Source: Jacaranda mimosifolia
Taxonomy: Eukaryota; Streptophyta; Magnoliopsida; Lamiales; Bignoniaceae
DNA length: 64,000 nucleotides
Assembly: GCA_018894105.1 (NCBI GenBank)
Contig: CM032118.1
Location: 27,694,690-27,758,689, forward strand
Direction of reading: 5' to 3'
A model generated the notes under the pieces. That model was not told the origin of the DNA and ran no database searches. It saw only the letters and a list, made by a program, of their open reading frames with translations. Position numbers and translations under genes: made by a program. Positions 19,990 to 32,565 of this stretch are shown in pieces; position 1 is the stretch's first letter; every line of letters starts with the position of its first letter.

Positions 19990-22900
19990 AGTGTTTTCAT
20001 CAAACACCCTCTTTTGTGGTTTCTGAAGCCACAATATATTCTGACTTAGTGGTCGAATCGATCGTGGTATCTTGCTTGAAACTCTTCCAACTCACCATAC
20101 CACTATTAAGGTAAAATATGAATCCTAAGGTGGATTTAAGGTCATCTTCATCAGATTGGAAACTTGAATCCAAAAGCTCTTCGAGTTTCAATTCTCTATT
20201 GTTGTATACTAAAAGTAAGTCCTTAGTTTTTATTAAGTACTTTAGGTTTGCTTTTACAGCAGTCCAGTGACTTTCACCGGGATCGGATTGAAAGCGACTT
20301 GTAGCGCTTAGAGCGCGTACTACATCCGGTCTAGTACATTGAACGACATATATTATGCTCCATATAGTGGATGAATAAGGTACTGGGACATTCTTTCTCT
20401 CTCATCTTTAGTCTTAGAGGCCATAAACTTAGAGAGACAAATACCCTGTACCATGGGAAGAAATTCCTTATTGGATTCTTTCATACTAAACTTCTTTAGC
20501 ATCTTTCCAATGTACGCCGTTTGGGAGAGCCCCAATATCCTCTTTGATCTATCTCTATAGATCCATATTCCTACTATGTAGGATGCTTCTCCCAAATCCT
20601 TTATAGAGAATTGTGAAGACAATGATGCTATAGTACACTTTAACCTTTCTTTCTCATTCTAAATGAGAAGAATGTCATCGACATAAAGCATAATAAATTG
20701 GATCAAACTTGCACTAGCCTTTTTATACACACAAGGCTCATACATATTTTTGACAAAGCTAAATGATCTGACTAGCTTATGAAAACGTATGTTCCAACTT
20801 TGGGATGCTTGCTTTAGTCCATAGATGCATCTTCAGGGTTTGTAAATATTTTGTTCACTCCCTTTAGGTGTAAAACTTCGTGGTTGCTTCATATAGATTT
20901 CTTATTCAATGTTTCCATTGAGAAAAATAGTATTTACATCTATTTGCCATATTTCATAGTCATAGTAAGTGGCTATGGCAAGCATAATCCTAAGGGACTT
21001 AGGAATAGTGACCGGTGAAAAGGTTTTCTCAAAATTAATACTGAGTTTTTGAGTATAACCTTTTGCCACTAGTCTAGCTTTAAAGGTCGTCACCTCTCCA
21101 TCGACACCTACCTTATGCTTGTAGATCCACTTTCAACCAACGGGTACTATACCATCTAGTGTATCTATAAAAGTCCATACTTTGTTGGAATACATGGAGT
21201 CTATTTTGGATTTCATGGCCTCAAGCCAATGTCCTGAATCTATGTCTGACATAGCTTCCTCATAGGTCTTTGGATCACTATCTATTTGCCCCGTCTCATG
21301 AAGGAATCTGAACCTTTTGTTTGCTTCTTGATTCGATCTGACCTTCTAAGAGGTTGTGTGTTAGGCTCATGATGCTCTTTTGTTTCTATTGCTTGTGGGA
21401 CAATATGATTATCTTGAGCTTCATCAAGTTTAATGATGAAGCCTTTTCTATCTAATAAAAACTCCTTTTCCAAAAAGGTGGTGTTTCTTAAAACAAACAC
21501 CTTTCGTTTTAAGGGATCATAGAAATAATAACCTAAAGACTTTTTTGGGTATCCCTCAAACTTTTAGATAAGAGTAAAAGGATGCTTTGCTAAACCATGT
21601 CTCATCTGGTGTCTTTAGCACCAACTTTGAAGGTACTAAGTTAAGTATCTTCACTGTCGTTTCTAAGGTGAATCCCTAAAAAGAGATAGGTATATTGGTG
21701 AAGCTCATCATGGAATGCCCCATGTCCAATAACATATGATTTCTCCTTTCAGCTACTCCATTATGTTGGGGTGTGCCAGGTGGAGTCCATTATGAAAGAA
21801 ACATATTCTCTTTTAGAGAACTCTAGAACTTGGTACTTAAGTATTCCCCTCTTTGATCTAAACGAAGAGTTTTAATACTAAGTCTTTGCTGCTTTTCTAC
21901 ATCATTCCTATACTATTTGAACCTTTCAAAAGCTTTAGACTTGTACTTAGTAAGATACACGGTCCGAACTAAGTGTGATTGGTGAAGGTAATGAAGCAAG
22001 AATAACCTCCTCTTGCACTAACTCTTAGTGGCCCACATATATCTGTATGGATCAAATCCAAAGGACTTGTGGAATGCTCCATTTGTCCTACAAAAGAAGT
22101 TTTGGTCATTTTTCCTTTTAAATAAGGTTTACAAGTAGGAATATCCTCTATGCCACTAAAATTTAGCGCTTTGAGGGCTTCCATCTTATTTATTCTACTC
22201 TTGGAAATATATCCAAGTCTAACTTTCTTTTGTTGCTTTGAGTGTGCATAAGTTATAGTTTAGAATCCAATATGTATAATCTATTGTTTAAAGTACCACA
22301 TGCAATTAAAGAACCTTTCTTTATTGCTTTCAATTTCCCATCATTGATTGAAAAACCATATCATTCGGAATCTAGGACAAGAATTGAAATAATGTTCTTA
22401 ATAAGATTAGGTTCATATAAGCAAAGATCTAATATAATGAAAGAGTTCCTTAAGTCTAACTTGACTGTGCCTTCAACTTTGGCTGCAACTTTTGTGCCAT
22501 TGCCAAGGTGAAGGATGATATCTCCATCACTGAGCGCCCTTCTTCTTTCCATCCCTTGTAATGAATTAAAACCACTACAACATCAAATACCCATGAGAAA
22601 GAATTTGTGTGTAAGTGCACTTCAATGAACAACATAGCCTCCCCAAGGGTCGCAAAGTATTCGTTGCAGTTGCGCTTCTAATACCCTATTTTGCCATAAT
22701 AGAAACATATAGCAACATTCTTGTCCTCTTTCTTTTTTCTCATTAACTCGTTTAGAGGACTTCAATGGTTGCTTCCCTTTTGAAGAAGAACCCTTCTTCT
22801 TGCCCCTAGGGCCTTTAAACTTGGAGGAGGATGCAAGCATCAAAGGCTTGTCCCTTTTCATAGTCAACTCAACATTTACCAACATATTAACCAATTCGTT

Positions 22901-23545
22901 GATTATAACATCTCATTTTGACATGTTGAACTTTATAGCGAATTGGTTAAATGAGCTTGGTAATGATTGGAGGATCAAATCCACATAAAGGCCATTGTCC
23001 ATGACCACGTCTAATGAAGCAAGCTTTTCAATGAGATCGATCATCTTAAGGACACTTGCCCCTTCAATCATTCTTGTCCTAAAGAGCTCTCAAGACAACA
23101 TGTAACGTTTCTATCTAGATTGCACTCTATACAACTCTTGTAGGTGCATATGAATCTCAGAAGCACTCTTCATGTTTTCATGAGATTTTTGGAGCTTACT
23201 GGACATTGGCGCCATCATGAGGAAATGGGTTTGAAGATCATCTTCAATCTATTTTCCGAATACTTTGCGAGCCTCATCATCGGCATCATCAGCAACGATA
23301 TCCGGTAGACTTAAAATAAAGACATAAGTTATCTTTTTGAAATTAAGAATAATTTTGAGGTTTCTTAACCGATCATAGAAGTTAGGCCTGGTGAGTTTAT
23401 TGGTTTCCAAAATTACACTAAGGGGATTCTTTGCTATTGATTGAGATTTCAAAAATTTACGAAAGCGAGAAAGAGAATATAAGCATATAATTAACTTTGA
23501 CATTTGAAAACATGTTAATGGACTTTCAATCATATTTTTCTCCTA
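19990..23545 (-). pseudogene. Copia A gag-pol remnant
   Basis: Reading on - from 23545: a gag start with NKLTRPNFYDRLRNLKIIL; a Lys-rich gag end near 22860-22740 where the zinc knuckle is disrupted; the GAG-pre-integrase/integrase start with LKGKMTK and PLDLIHTDICGPL (about 22130-22030); RT pieces with YTQKLSINFEKTFSPVT and IWQIDVNTIFLNGN (about 21060-20910) and SIKDLGEASYIVGIWIYRDR (about 20615-20560); and an RNase H piece with DSSFQSDEDDLKSTLGFIF (about 20170-20110). Each is in a different frame or closed by a stop. No functional protein is possible. Confidence 0.9.
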
Positions 23546-24807
23546 CTATTTTATCAAATTCCTCACCTTATTAGGAATTTAGAAAATCACATTTTCTAGT
23601 GAGAATCAAGATCCAAAAGGTATCATTTGTGGACCTATGACTCATGGGACATCCACAAACAATCCTAAGGCAAGTAACTATTACTAATTGCATCTCTATG
23701 CAACTCTTGATATGTTTTGCCTCACTTTTCTTGTAGACCCATGACTCATGTGACACCTACACTACTAGGTGTTAAGTCATACCTATCAATCAATCTTTAA
23801 TTATAAACTCCACTATGACATTCTAGACTCGTGAGATAATGTCATAGTGGGTTTTAAATTAAAGTGCATTATATGTCGAGGAAGTTATCATAGCTTTTCT
23901 TTAATAAAGTCTCCTACGATTCGTGAGCCAGCACTAAATTAAGGTAGCATCTCATGTCACCTTTCCATTGGTAGAAGGTTTGGATTAATTAAAACTCATT
24001 TTAATTTGTATCCAATTTGAGTTAATATTAATTTTAAACTTAGGCTCTTCTATGTTGAGGTTTTTCTTGCTTTGAAAGATTTCATCAATTTTATGATTTT
24101 ATCTTCTTATTTAGGTTCTATATATCCTAACCATGCATCTCATACATCAATAGAATAACGAAAAGCATAAATAAGTAAATGCGCCTAGCATGCTCCTAGG
24201 GTGAGATAACCATGAGCCTTAATCAAGTAGTGCACTTAGAGCTATAGGTGCACTACTTAGTTGATTTTATGTGGGTTGATAAAATATTATCTATTACAAG
24301 ATTGTCTCCCATACATGCATGGGTCTTCAAGCCCTTTTGATCTTCTTGGCCTGCTTTGTCTCTTTGTAATATTTTCCAAGAGAAAAGAAATCTACACCCC
24401 TAGAGTTCTACTCTCATAACAATTACAAGATAGAAATTCAAGAGGCATGCAAGCCCCATTTAATACAACCTTTTTCAAACAACATTGAAACAAGTAAAAC
24501 CAATTTAAAGGCTCATGTTCACCCCATTCATCATCTATTCAACAATTAAATGAATAATAACAAGAATCGACAATCAATCCAATCAATTAAATACTTATCT
24601 TATAAACAATTAATTATGGGCAAAAATAAGCATAACCATCATGCATCTCATTTTTTCACAAACTTGAAGATTATCTTGAATTTGACTTTAAAAGCAAGTA
24701 AAAATGTCCAACAAAAATTTGAGTACTTGCGTAACATTTATGTGTCAAAATTACATGGAACAATTAGGTTTTGAAAGGCCAAAAATACAAGAAACACACA
24801 AAATATG

Positions 24808-24896
24808 TGCCTAGGCAACCTAGCAGTTGGCTGCTGCCCAGCCGCTCGCCCAAGTGCACGGTGGTGCACTCACCTGTTGCGGGCTAGAGGCCGGGC
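24808..24896 (-). promoter_or_regulatory. GC-rich hairpin island in Copia A leader
   Basis: A sharply GC-rich patch in AT-rich leader sequence, about 510-600 nt downstream of the primer-binding site in the element's direction. It contains a 7-bp stem with a 4-nt loop (AGTGCAC at 24853-24859, GTGCACT at 24864-24870). Equivalent islands occur in Copia B and C at the same distance. Such leader structures in retroelements can serve RNA dimerisation, packaging or translation; the role here is inference. Confidence 0.5.
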
Positions 24897-25397
24897 ATCA
24901 ATAGCCCTAATTTGTGGTTTTCCATATTTTTTCCTTCTTTAACCGTATAGATACATCCATATCATCATTCCACATACATTTTGATAAATTTCCATATTAT
25001 AAACTATTTAAAAACTAGAAATTAAAGTGCTAAAAGATTCTTCAAAACTCAAATCTAAGTAAGAATCAACATTCTCCAAAAAATCTCCAATTAACTCCCT
25101 TCCAATTAGATCCAAAAATAGCCAAAACACATTAAAGTTATACTTAACATGTTATATCAATATATAACATCATCTAATGCTAAATCAACATTTAACATCA
25201 CAAGATATGAATTAAAACTCATGCCAACATATGAATAACACTTAAGGACATATTGATATATTTCAATTCAACACAATAAGAGCCACATACAAAATCTCCA
25301 AACACTCAAATTCATCAATTGAATAAAATATTTGGAGATTTAGAATCAATCCATCAGATGAATCAATTCACTAAAATCCTAATTTAGGCATGAAGAT

Positions 25398-25410
25398 GGC
25401 TCTGATACTA
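25398..25410 (-). other. Primer-binding site of Copia A
   Basis: On - the sequence TAGTATCAGAGCC follows the end of the 5' LTR after two bases. It matches the initiator tRNA-Met primer-binding consensus TGGTATCAGAGCC except for one G-to-A change. Confidence 0.85.
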
Positions 25411-25412
25411 CT

Positions 25413-28293
25413 TGGAGGTAGGAGATAGACTAGGATCCATAAAATTAAACCAAAATAAGGCAAAATTAAACTAGTTATCTCCATCCTAGGGATCTTTCAA
25501 CATGCCCTAGATTAAGATTTAAAGGCTGAAAATTACCTCTGGAGAAGGAATCAAGTAGATCTCCCGGAGGACACCCCCAAATGAAGATCAACAAGCTTCT
25601 CAACCTTGATCTGATTTTTCCACTTCAAAGCCTCCAAAATTTAGCAACTTTTACGCACACTTTCAAACCAAGCGTGAAGTCTCTAATGCATAGTCCATAC
25701 ACCTAGGAAGGTATCTCAATCCACACACTCTTTGTTATAGAAGAGAGGAGGAAAAGGGTGATGGAGACAGTGGTTTTGGAGGAGGAAAGAAAGAGGAGGG
25801 AATCTAGGATGTGGTTACTCAACACATGAATTATACCACATTTTGGAGGGAAAAATGAGAGCATGCATTAAGCATCTATGGCCGGCCACATGTGTATTTA
25901 TAGGAGCTCCATACATGTGTGCCAACTTGCCAACTCGCTAAAATTTGCATTTAGCTCAAATTTGTATTAGCATTTCATTTCTTAAATTGAATTGCTAATT
26001 TGCATAATTTAAATAGACTCTTCTATTTGATTTCCCTCCAAATTTTGAATTCCCTATTTAATTAAATTAATTTAACTTAACTCCTTAAGTTAATTAACTT
26101 AGCTCTTTAAATTAATTTAGCTAACTCAACTCCTTAAGTTAACATGACTAGTTAATATGTCCTATGACACTAATTAAATTAACACATTAATTTAATTGGC
26201 CTAATTTAACTCCTTAAATTATTTTGATTAATTTAACGTTTAAATTAATCAAGCCAAAATGACCAATTAAAAATTAGTCAACTTGTTTTCTCTCTTTAGG
26301 CAAAAACCCCTACTTTGAATTTTCTAACTCCTTAGAAAATTCCTCCTATCAAATAAGAATTTCCTTAGACTTTTGTATGTGACCCATTAGGTTCATCCAT
26401 TCATTGGACATGAGTTCACAAGTCTTTGTGATATTTTGAATATTAAGATATTCGAATTAGTTTAAACTCATTTAAACTAATAACTCTTTCAATTAATCTC
26501 TATTAGTTAAAGAGCACCCAATGTCGATGTCTAGAAAAAAGCCCATGGAGCCCAACTAACTGGATGAATGAATTATTTCTTGATGAACTATTATGGCTTA
26601 TGCCTACCATGCAAAACAATCCTTCCATCTTCTTTCTGCCGAAAGAGGCATAGGGCAAGATATTTGACAGCTCCCTAATAGTCTTAATAGCTATATCTCT
26701 ACATCCAATGTTTGATTCTCCTTTATGATCTCAACTTTGGAAAATACTTTTTCCGAATTGTCATACTACCTTGCTTAAGGATTTCTTGAAATCGATCATT
26801 ATAAAATATATAGGAGATTCATTCATTCTTCACAAAAAATGAGGAAATGGATCCCTTCTTAGATCTCACAAACCTCTATGTTTAAGTAGATTAGGCCCAA
26901 TCTAAACCCTGAATGACCTACTATGTGGTTAGGGCAATGTTTTTTTTTCTTTCTCTTCATGGTTAGGGCAAAGTCAAAGCAAAAGGACTTAAATACAAGG
27001 TTAGTATGGATCTTGATGTTAAAGGACTATTTATATGCACTATTGTAAACTTGAGAACTAGCTACTATAGATGTGCCACTACAGCTATCTAGTAGATTCT
27101 CTGGGCGAGCTTTTAGTGAACTTGTTCTCAAACAAACACCTACTAACATGCATCCATGTCTAACATAAATTGCCCATGAAATGGTGCAAAATCCAACCCC
27201 TTGGAGTAGGGGTGTAAACAGATTGTAAATAGATCAGACGCACTGTTTTCATATTCGTATCCATTTAACTTCTCGAATATTCGGATACAGATACGGATTT
27301 GATGGATATTTAAAATAATATCCAAATTCGTATCCATTTGATATCGATCGAATTCAGATATATCTGTATTCGATTATAATTATTCAAATGTATTTATATT
27401 TTATTAAACTTATCCATCCATATTTGAATTTTTTTATATTCATATTCGATGATAATTATTTAGATATCTATTTACAAATATCCAAATACGTTAATCTATG
27501 AACCTATAATAAATACATATTTTAATTAATAAAAGAAACTATGTAATTTCATTAAAAAGAAAGCAGTCAAACAAATAGCATAATTTCTAATTAATAATTG
27601 ACTTCATTATTGATTATTAATACTTATTAATAATAATGGCACTGAAGTATATTAATTCTAAAGTCAATAAACAATAATTATGTTCATTAACTTTATTCTT
27701 CAACTTTTTTCTCTATATTTCAATAATTTTTTAAATTTATTCTTGTTTCTTCGCAATTCTTCAATTACAATTTATATATATACATATATGGATTATGAGA
27801 TTTTTATTAAAAAATATAAATAGTATATTATTTAATAAATATATATTCAGAGTGGATATTAAATGGATCGGATACACATTTACCATATTTGTATCCATTT
27901 ATAATCGAATATCTACTAATCGAATATGGATAATATCTACTTTAAACGGGTGCGAATTTGAATAAACGGTATGAATATGAATGGTAAATGAATTTTCGAA
28001 TATCCATTTACAGTCCTACCTTGGAGTATGCATCATTAGTTCAAGTCTATCCGAATCTTAGATGCTCATTCTCATAAGATTCTATAACTTGGAATATTTA
28101 AAATCATGACATTAGAGACTTGTTTAATAATCACCCTCATATTTAAAGGCTTTAATCAAATGCAAGTGAAGTATAAAAAGCATAAGATGAAGATAGCCAT
28201 TTTATAAGATATCATTCAACCAAGATTGTCTCACAATTAGAGTAGTATTTACATGCTAATTCTAATTGGCTGTGGGGCACTATTATTCCAACA
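25413..28293 (-). repeat. 5' LTR of Copia A, interrupted by a hAT element
   Basis: Homologous to 17504-19686 throughout. The extra length is explained by the 812-bp hAT insertion at 27207-28018. LTR sequence resumes without loss after the insertion. Confidence 0.9.
27199..28026. mobile_element. Non-autonomous hAT element inside Copia A 5' LTR
   Basis: The 8-bp target-site duplication CCTTGGAG is perfect (27199-27206 and 28019-28026). Terminal inverted repeats start TAGGGGTGTAAACAGAT (left) and TAGGACTGTAAATGGAT (right, read on -), the TA-GGG-TGTAAA form of plant hAT ends. The 812-bp interior is very AT-rich, rich in 'atatccatttaca'-type motifs, and has no transposase. The empty site is seen in the other LTR of Copia A near 19390-19400, confirming the insertion. 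Confidence 0.85.
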
Positions 28294-28566
28294 TGTGTAA
28301 TGTAATTTTAACATTATTTTATCCTTTAGTTGAGTTTTTAAAGAAAAAATCATGATGCTTAATAAAGAACCATGTCTTGTCAATAAGATTACATTGCACA
28401 ACTATGAATATGAGTACATAGAACCCAACCAAGCATAAGAGAAAAGTGTACTAGTATTTGTTTGAGCGCTACACTGTGCACTTTCACAATTGACTAATCA
28501 TTTCGCATTTTGACATTTTACTAATCATTTCATAAAAGGAGTCTCAAGCCAATTTATTCATCGTTT
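28294..28566. other. Unassigned spacer between Copia A and Copia C
   Basis: 273 bp of AT-rich sequence with no recognised gene or repeat apart from a doubled 'actaatcatttc'. Confidence 0.4.
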
Positions 28567-28669
28567 TGGTCAATTGGAATGCTGCCTTTGATTAGGAAGA
28601 GTTGTTGTATCTTGAGAGGCTGTTTGTCAGAGACCTTCGGCACCATAGAGGGATAAATAAAGTCTTAAA
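28567..28669 (+). repeat. LTR fragment of the Copia D family
   Basis: These about 100 bp match 59209-59310 in the Copia D LTR: shared GCCTTTG-TT, GTTGTATCTTG-GAGG, TTTGTCAG/TTCGTCAG and CGGCACC/GGGCACC-blocks, ending -ATAAA-TCTTAA. The match stops where truncated LTR sequence of Copia C begins, so this is a break junction between two element families. Confidence 0.65.
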
Positions 28670-29690
28670 AAATTAACTCCTTAATTTAATTGGTCTAATT
28701 TAACTCCTTAAATTATTTAGATCAATTTAACAATTAAATTGATCAAGCCAACATGACCAAAAATTGTGTCAATTTACCTACCTCAACTAATTAGCGAAAA
28801 TGAATGCTTTTGGAGAACCATTCTGGCTCTGCGCTTACCATGTAAATACAGTCATTCCGTTTCCTATCTCCCCAAAAAGACCTAGGATAAGATATTTTTT
28901 GGCTCTCTAATATCCTCAACGCTATGTCTCTATTCCAAAGTTTGATTCTCTTTTATGACCTCATCTTTGGAAAACTGCTTTTCCAAATTTTCATACTACT
29001 TTGCGCAAGGATTTTGTTGAATCAGTCATTATAGAATACATAAGAGATGTACTCGTCTTTCAAAATGATGAGGAGTAGGATCCCATCTTGGATCTCACAA
29101 ACCTCTATATCTAAGTTGCTAATACCCAACCTCAACCCGAAAGACCTGCTACGTGGTCAAAGAAGATCAAAGCTTGAGGACCTAAACACAAGATTATCAC
29201 GGATCCTCAAGTTAAAGGACTAATTATATGCACTAGCATAAGCTGGAGAACTTGCCACTACCGACTTGCCACTATGACTATCCGGTAGATTCTCCAGATG
29301 GGCCTTCAGTGAACTTGTTATCTAGCAAATACCCACTAACATGCATCCATATCTCATATGGTTTGCTCATGAAACGGAGTAATATCCAACCAGTAGATTT
29401 ATACATCATTAGTGTAAGTCTATTCAGATCTTAGATGCCCTTTCTCATAAGATCTATGACTTGAAAGATTTAAGATCACCATCGTGTAAGACTTGTTTCA
29501 TGATCACCACCCAGTGCATGACCAAGTCTCGTAGTCTTATGTGATCTAAGGGCTTCAACCAAATGCCAACGAAGTAATATAAGCATAAGGTGAAGATGAC
29601 CATGTAAAATGAATATTATTCAATCAAGATTGTCACAAGTGAAATAGTTTATATACCAATCTAATTGGCTTGTGGGGCGCTATTCCAACA
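28670..29690 (-). repeat. Truncated 3' LTR of Copia C with internal deletion
   Basis: Matches the Copia C 5' LTR from about 50522 onward to its end, so about 960 bp are missing at the left. A further gap of about 260 bp is seen near 28783: the text jumps from the match of 50635 to the match of about 50895. It ends with TATTCCAACA at 29690 (TGTTGGAATA on -). Confidence 0.75.
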
Positions 29691-29794
29691 ATTTTCCACT
29701 TGCCCTAAAGCCAATGCCCCATAGTTTTAAGACCCATCTTCTCAAAATGTCCTTCAAAGACCTTTTGGGTTAGCGGTATAGTCAATGGATCTAC

Positions 29795-31980
29795 TATTGG
29801 AATAGTACCCCGCAAGCCAATTAGATTGGCAAGTAAACTATTTCACTGTGATACAATCTTAATTGAATGATATTCTTGAAATGGCAATCTTCATCTTATG
29901 CTTATATTTACTTCACTAGCATTTGATTGAATTCCTTATATCACAAAAAATTATAGGACTTGATCATGCACTGGGTGGTGATCAAGAAATAAGTCTTACA
30001 TGGTCGTGATCTTAAATCTTTCAAGTCATAGGATCTTATGAGACATGGCATCAAAATTTGGATAGACTTACACTAATGATGCATAAATATAAGGGTTGGA
30101 TGTTGCTCCGTTTCATGAGCAATACCATATGGATATAGGTGCATGTTAGTGGGCGTTTGTTAGAGAACAAGTTCACTGAAGGCCCACTTGGAGAATCTAC
30201 TAAATAGCTAAAGAGACGTGTTCATAATGGCAAGTTCTCCAGCTTACGCTAGTGCATACAATTACTCCTTTGACTTGAGGATCCATGGTAACCTTATGTT
30301 TAAGTCCTCATTCTTTGACTCTTCCTTGACCACGTAGCGAGTCATTTACATGCAGATTGGGCATAATCAACTTAGACATGGAGGTTTCTGAGATCTAAGA
30401 TGAGATCGACTCTTCACGTTGTGAAGGGCAAGCACATCTCCCACAAATTCTATAAAAATTTGGAAAGAGTATTGCAAAGATGAGGCCATAAAGAGAAATC
30501 AAACATTGAGAATATAAATATGGTATTGAGGCTATTAGAGATCCGAAAAATATCTTGCCCTAGGCTTCTTTAGGAGATAGGAGGTGAAAGAACCCTATTT
30601 GCATGTATAGTAAAGCTAGAATGGTTCTCCAAAAGCATTTATTTCGGCCAATTAGTTGGGCTCTATGGGGTTGAGGTTGGACATCGACCATGAAGATTGG
30701 GTACTCTTCAATTAATGAAGATTAATTGAATTAAGTCAATTAATTTAAAGGAGTTTAAACTAAAGTGAATATTCAATATTCTATAAGTCACAAAGAGTTG
30801 TTAGTCTATGTCCAATGAATGGTATAACCTAATGAGTCACACATAAAAGCCAATTGCAAATTCTACTTGATGAAGGGAAATTTTCTAAGAGTTAGAAAAA
30901 TTCCTACATGACTGATTTTTGGAGGTAGACATTTGCTGTCAATTTGGCTTGATCAATTTAATTTTTAAATTGATCTAATTAATTTAAGGATTTAAATTAA
31001 GGTCAATTAATTAAGTAGTTAATTATTTAGTGCCACATGACAATCAATTGGTCGAGTAAACTTAAGGAGTTAACAATTACTTGCTTAAGGAGTTAAACAA
31101 ATTGACTTAAGAGTTAAGTCAAAGGTTAATTATTTCAATTAAAGTGTTTAATTTAATTAAGATGAAGATTTAATTTTGGAGGGAAAATTCAAATGAAATA
31201 TTCATTTGGTGTGAATTAGAATTTATTTGGATGACATTTCATGAAATGAAATGAATATTCTGAATGAAATTCAAATTCACATGCCAACTTGAAAGAGTTA
31301 CTTGGTGCTACCCTTGAGGAAGGTGTGAAGCCACCTTGGCATCAAACCATCCTCTCTCTAAATATAGATGTAGAGTGTGAAGTGGGCGGCCACATGTGAA
31401 TTGCAAGCTAGAATTAGATTCTCTCAATTTCCCTCCAATTTCCCAAGTGTTGCCTCATGTGTTGAAGCTTCACTTTTCTTCATCTCCTATCTCCAAATCA
31501 AGCCTTCATCTTTGTATTTCTCATCTTTATTCTCCAGTTAATATTGAGGAGAATTGGATTGTGCATTGGTTTGTGGATCTTATCATTAAAGGCAAAACAA
31601 TTGAATTGTTAGCCTTTGGAGATCCTATATTTCGAGTAGTGATTTTGGAGCATCCATTGGAGGTCTTTTTGGATATGTTTTGAGCTGTTTTTTAACTGGA
31701 GATAAAACAAAGAGTTGGTGTTCTTTTGGTTCAAATTTCACTCAAATTGGAGTTCATTTGGCCAAGCAAAAGTTGCTGGAAATCCGTTGTGCCGCTAGGT
31801 AGACAACTTTCAAGGAGTTGAGATCTTCTTCCACCTTTCTTTGATTTTGTGAAAATCAAGGTAATCTTCATACCAAATCTAAATCTATGGCATGTTTTGA
31901 TGCTTGGATTCATATGTGGCCTAGTTATTTTAGCATTTTTGAGCTTCGATAATTGGATCCTAGTGCTACACGTGATTTCA
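29795..31980 (+). repeat. 5' LTR of Copia B
   Basis: Starts TATTGGAATAGT (TG mutated to TA) and ends GATTTCA. It includes the region corresponding to the promoter at about 31360 (AAATATAGATGTAGAG, a degraded TATATATAGATATAG). Short palindromic TTAAG-GAGTTAA motifs occur at about 31020-31150. Confidence 0.9.
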
Positions 31981-31982
31981 AG

Positions 31983-31995
31983 TAGTATCGGGGCC
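31983..31995 (+). other. Primer-binding site of Copia B
   Basis: TAGTATCGGGGCC lies two bases after the 5' LTR. It is a decayed match to the tRNA-iMet primer-binding consensus TGGTATCAGAGCC. Confidence 0.7.
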
Positions 31996-32507
31996 TAATT
32001 CATGCTATGATTTGGATTTTTGATTGATTGATTCATGTGATGGATTCGTCAAAATCTCCAAATACTTGATCTAACCTATAGATTAGAGTGTTTGGATGAT
32101 GTTGTACATGGCTCCTTTGCTTGATGAATTGAAAGCATGCTAATTGTGTTTTAAGTATTAATTCATATGATTAATATGTTTTAATTCATAGTTGCTAATG
32201 TCAAATTTTGATTTAGCATTGGTTGATGTTATATATTGATATAGCATGCTGAATGTGGCCTTAAGATGTTTTGGTCATTTTTAGATCCAATATGATTGGA
32301 GTTTATAGGAAATTTTTGAAGAATGTGATTCTTAATTAAACTTGTTTTTGGAAGCATGATTAAGCATTTGAAATTTCATTTGTGAAAGATGTTTTCGATC
32401 TGAAATTTCATCTATATTGTCTAATTTAATGTTTAGGATGTGTCCTAAATTTTTTGATGCACAAAACTTGAACAAAAATCCACTTAACTCTCCCAAAACC
32501 TCAAAAC

Positions 32508-32565
32508 AAGCTGCTGCCAGCCCTGGCCTGGCACTGGCCAGGCAGCGGGCGCGTTCCTCAAGTGA
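32508..32565 (+). promoter_or_regulatory. GC-rich hairpin island in Copia B leader
   Basis: A GC-rich patch about 530-580 nt after the primer-binding site. It contains a 7-bp stem (CCTGGCC at 32522-32528, GGCCAGG at 32536-32542) with a 7-nt loop, followed by GCAGCGGGCGCG, which recurs in the Copia C island. Function is inferred only from conserved position. Confidence 0.5.

Larger units (their letters stand above)
17504..28293 (-). mobile_element. Copia A: long-LTR Copia retrotransposon, decayed
   Basis: Transcribed on -. The 3' LTR is 17504-19686 and the 5' LTR is 25413-28293 (enlarged by a hAT insertion). LTRs start TGTTGGAATA and end CA in the element's direction. Flanks are TGTAT (17499-17503) and TGTGT (28294-28298), a probable 5-bp target-site duplication with one change. 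The primer-binding site at 25398-25410 reads TAGTATCAGAGCC, one change from the tRNA-iMet type TGGTATCAGAGCC. The polypurine tract region next to the 3' LTR reads AAGTGAGAGAT on -. The gag-pol order and content are those of Ty1-copia. Many stops make it non-autonomous. Confidence 0.9.
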
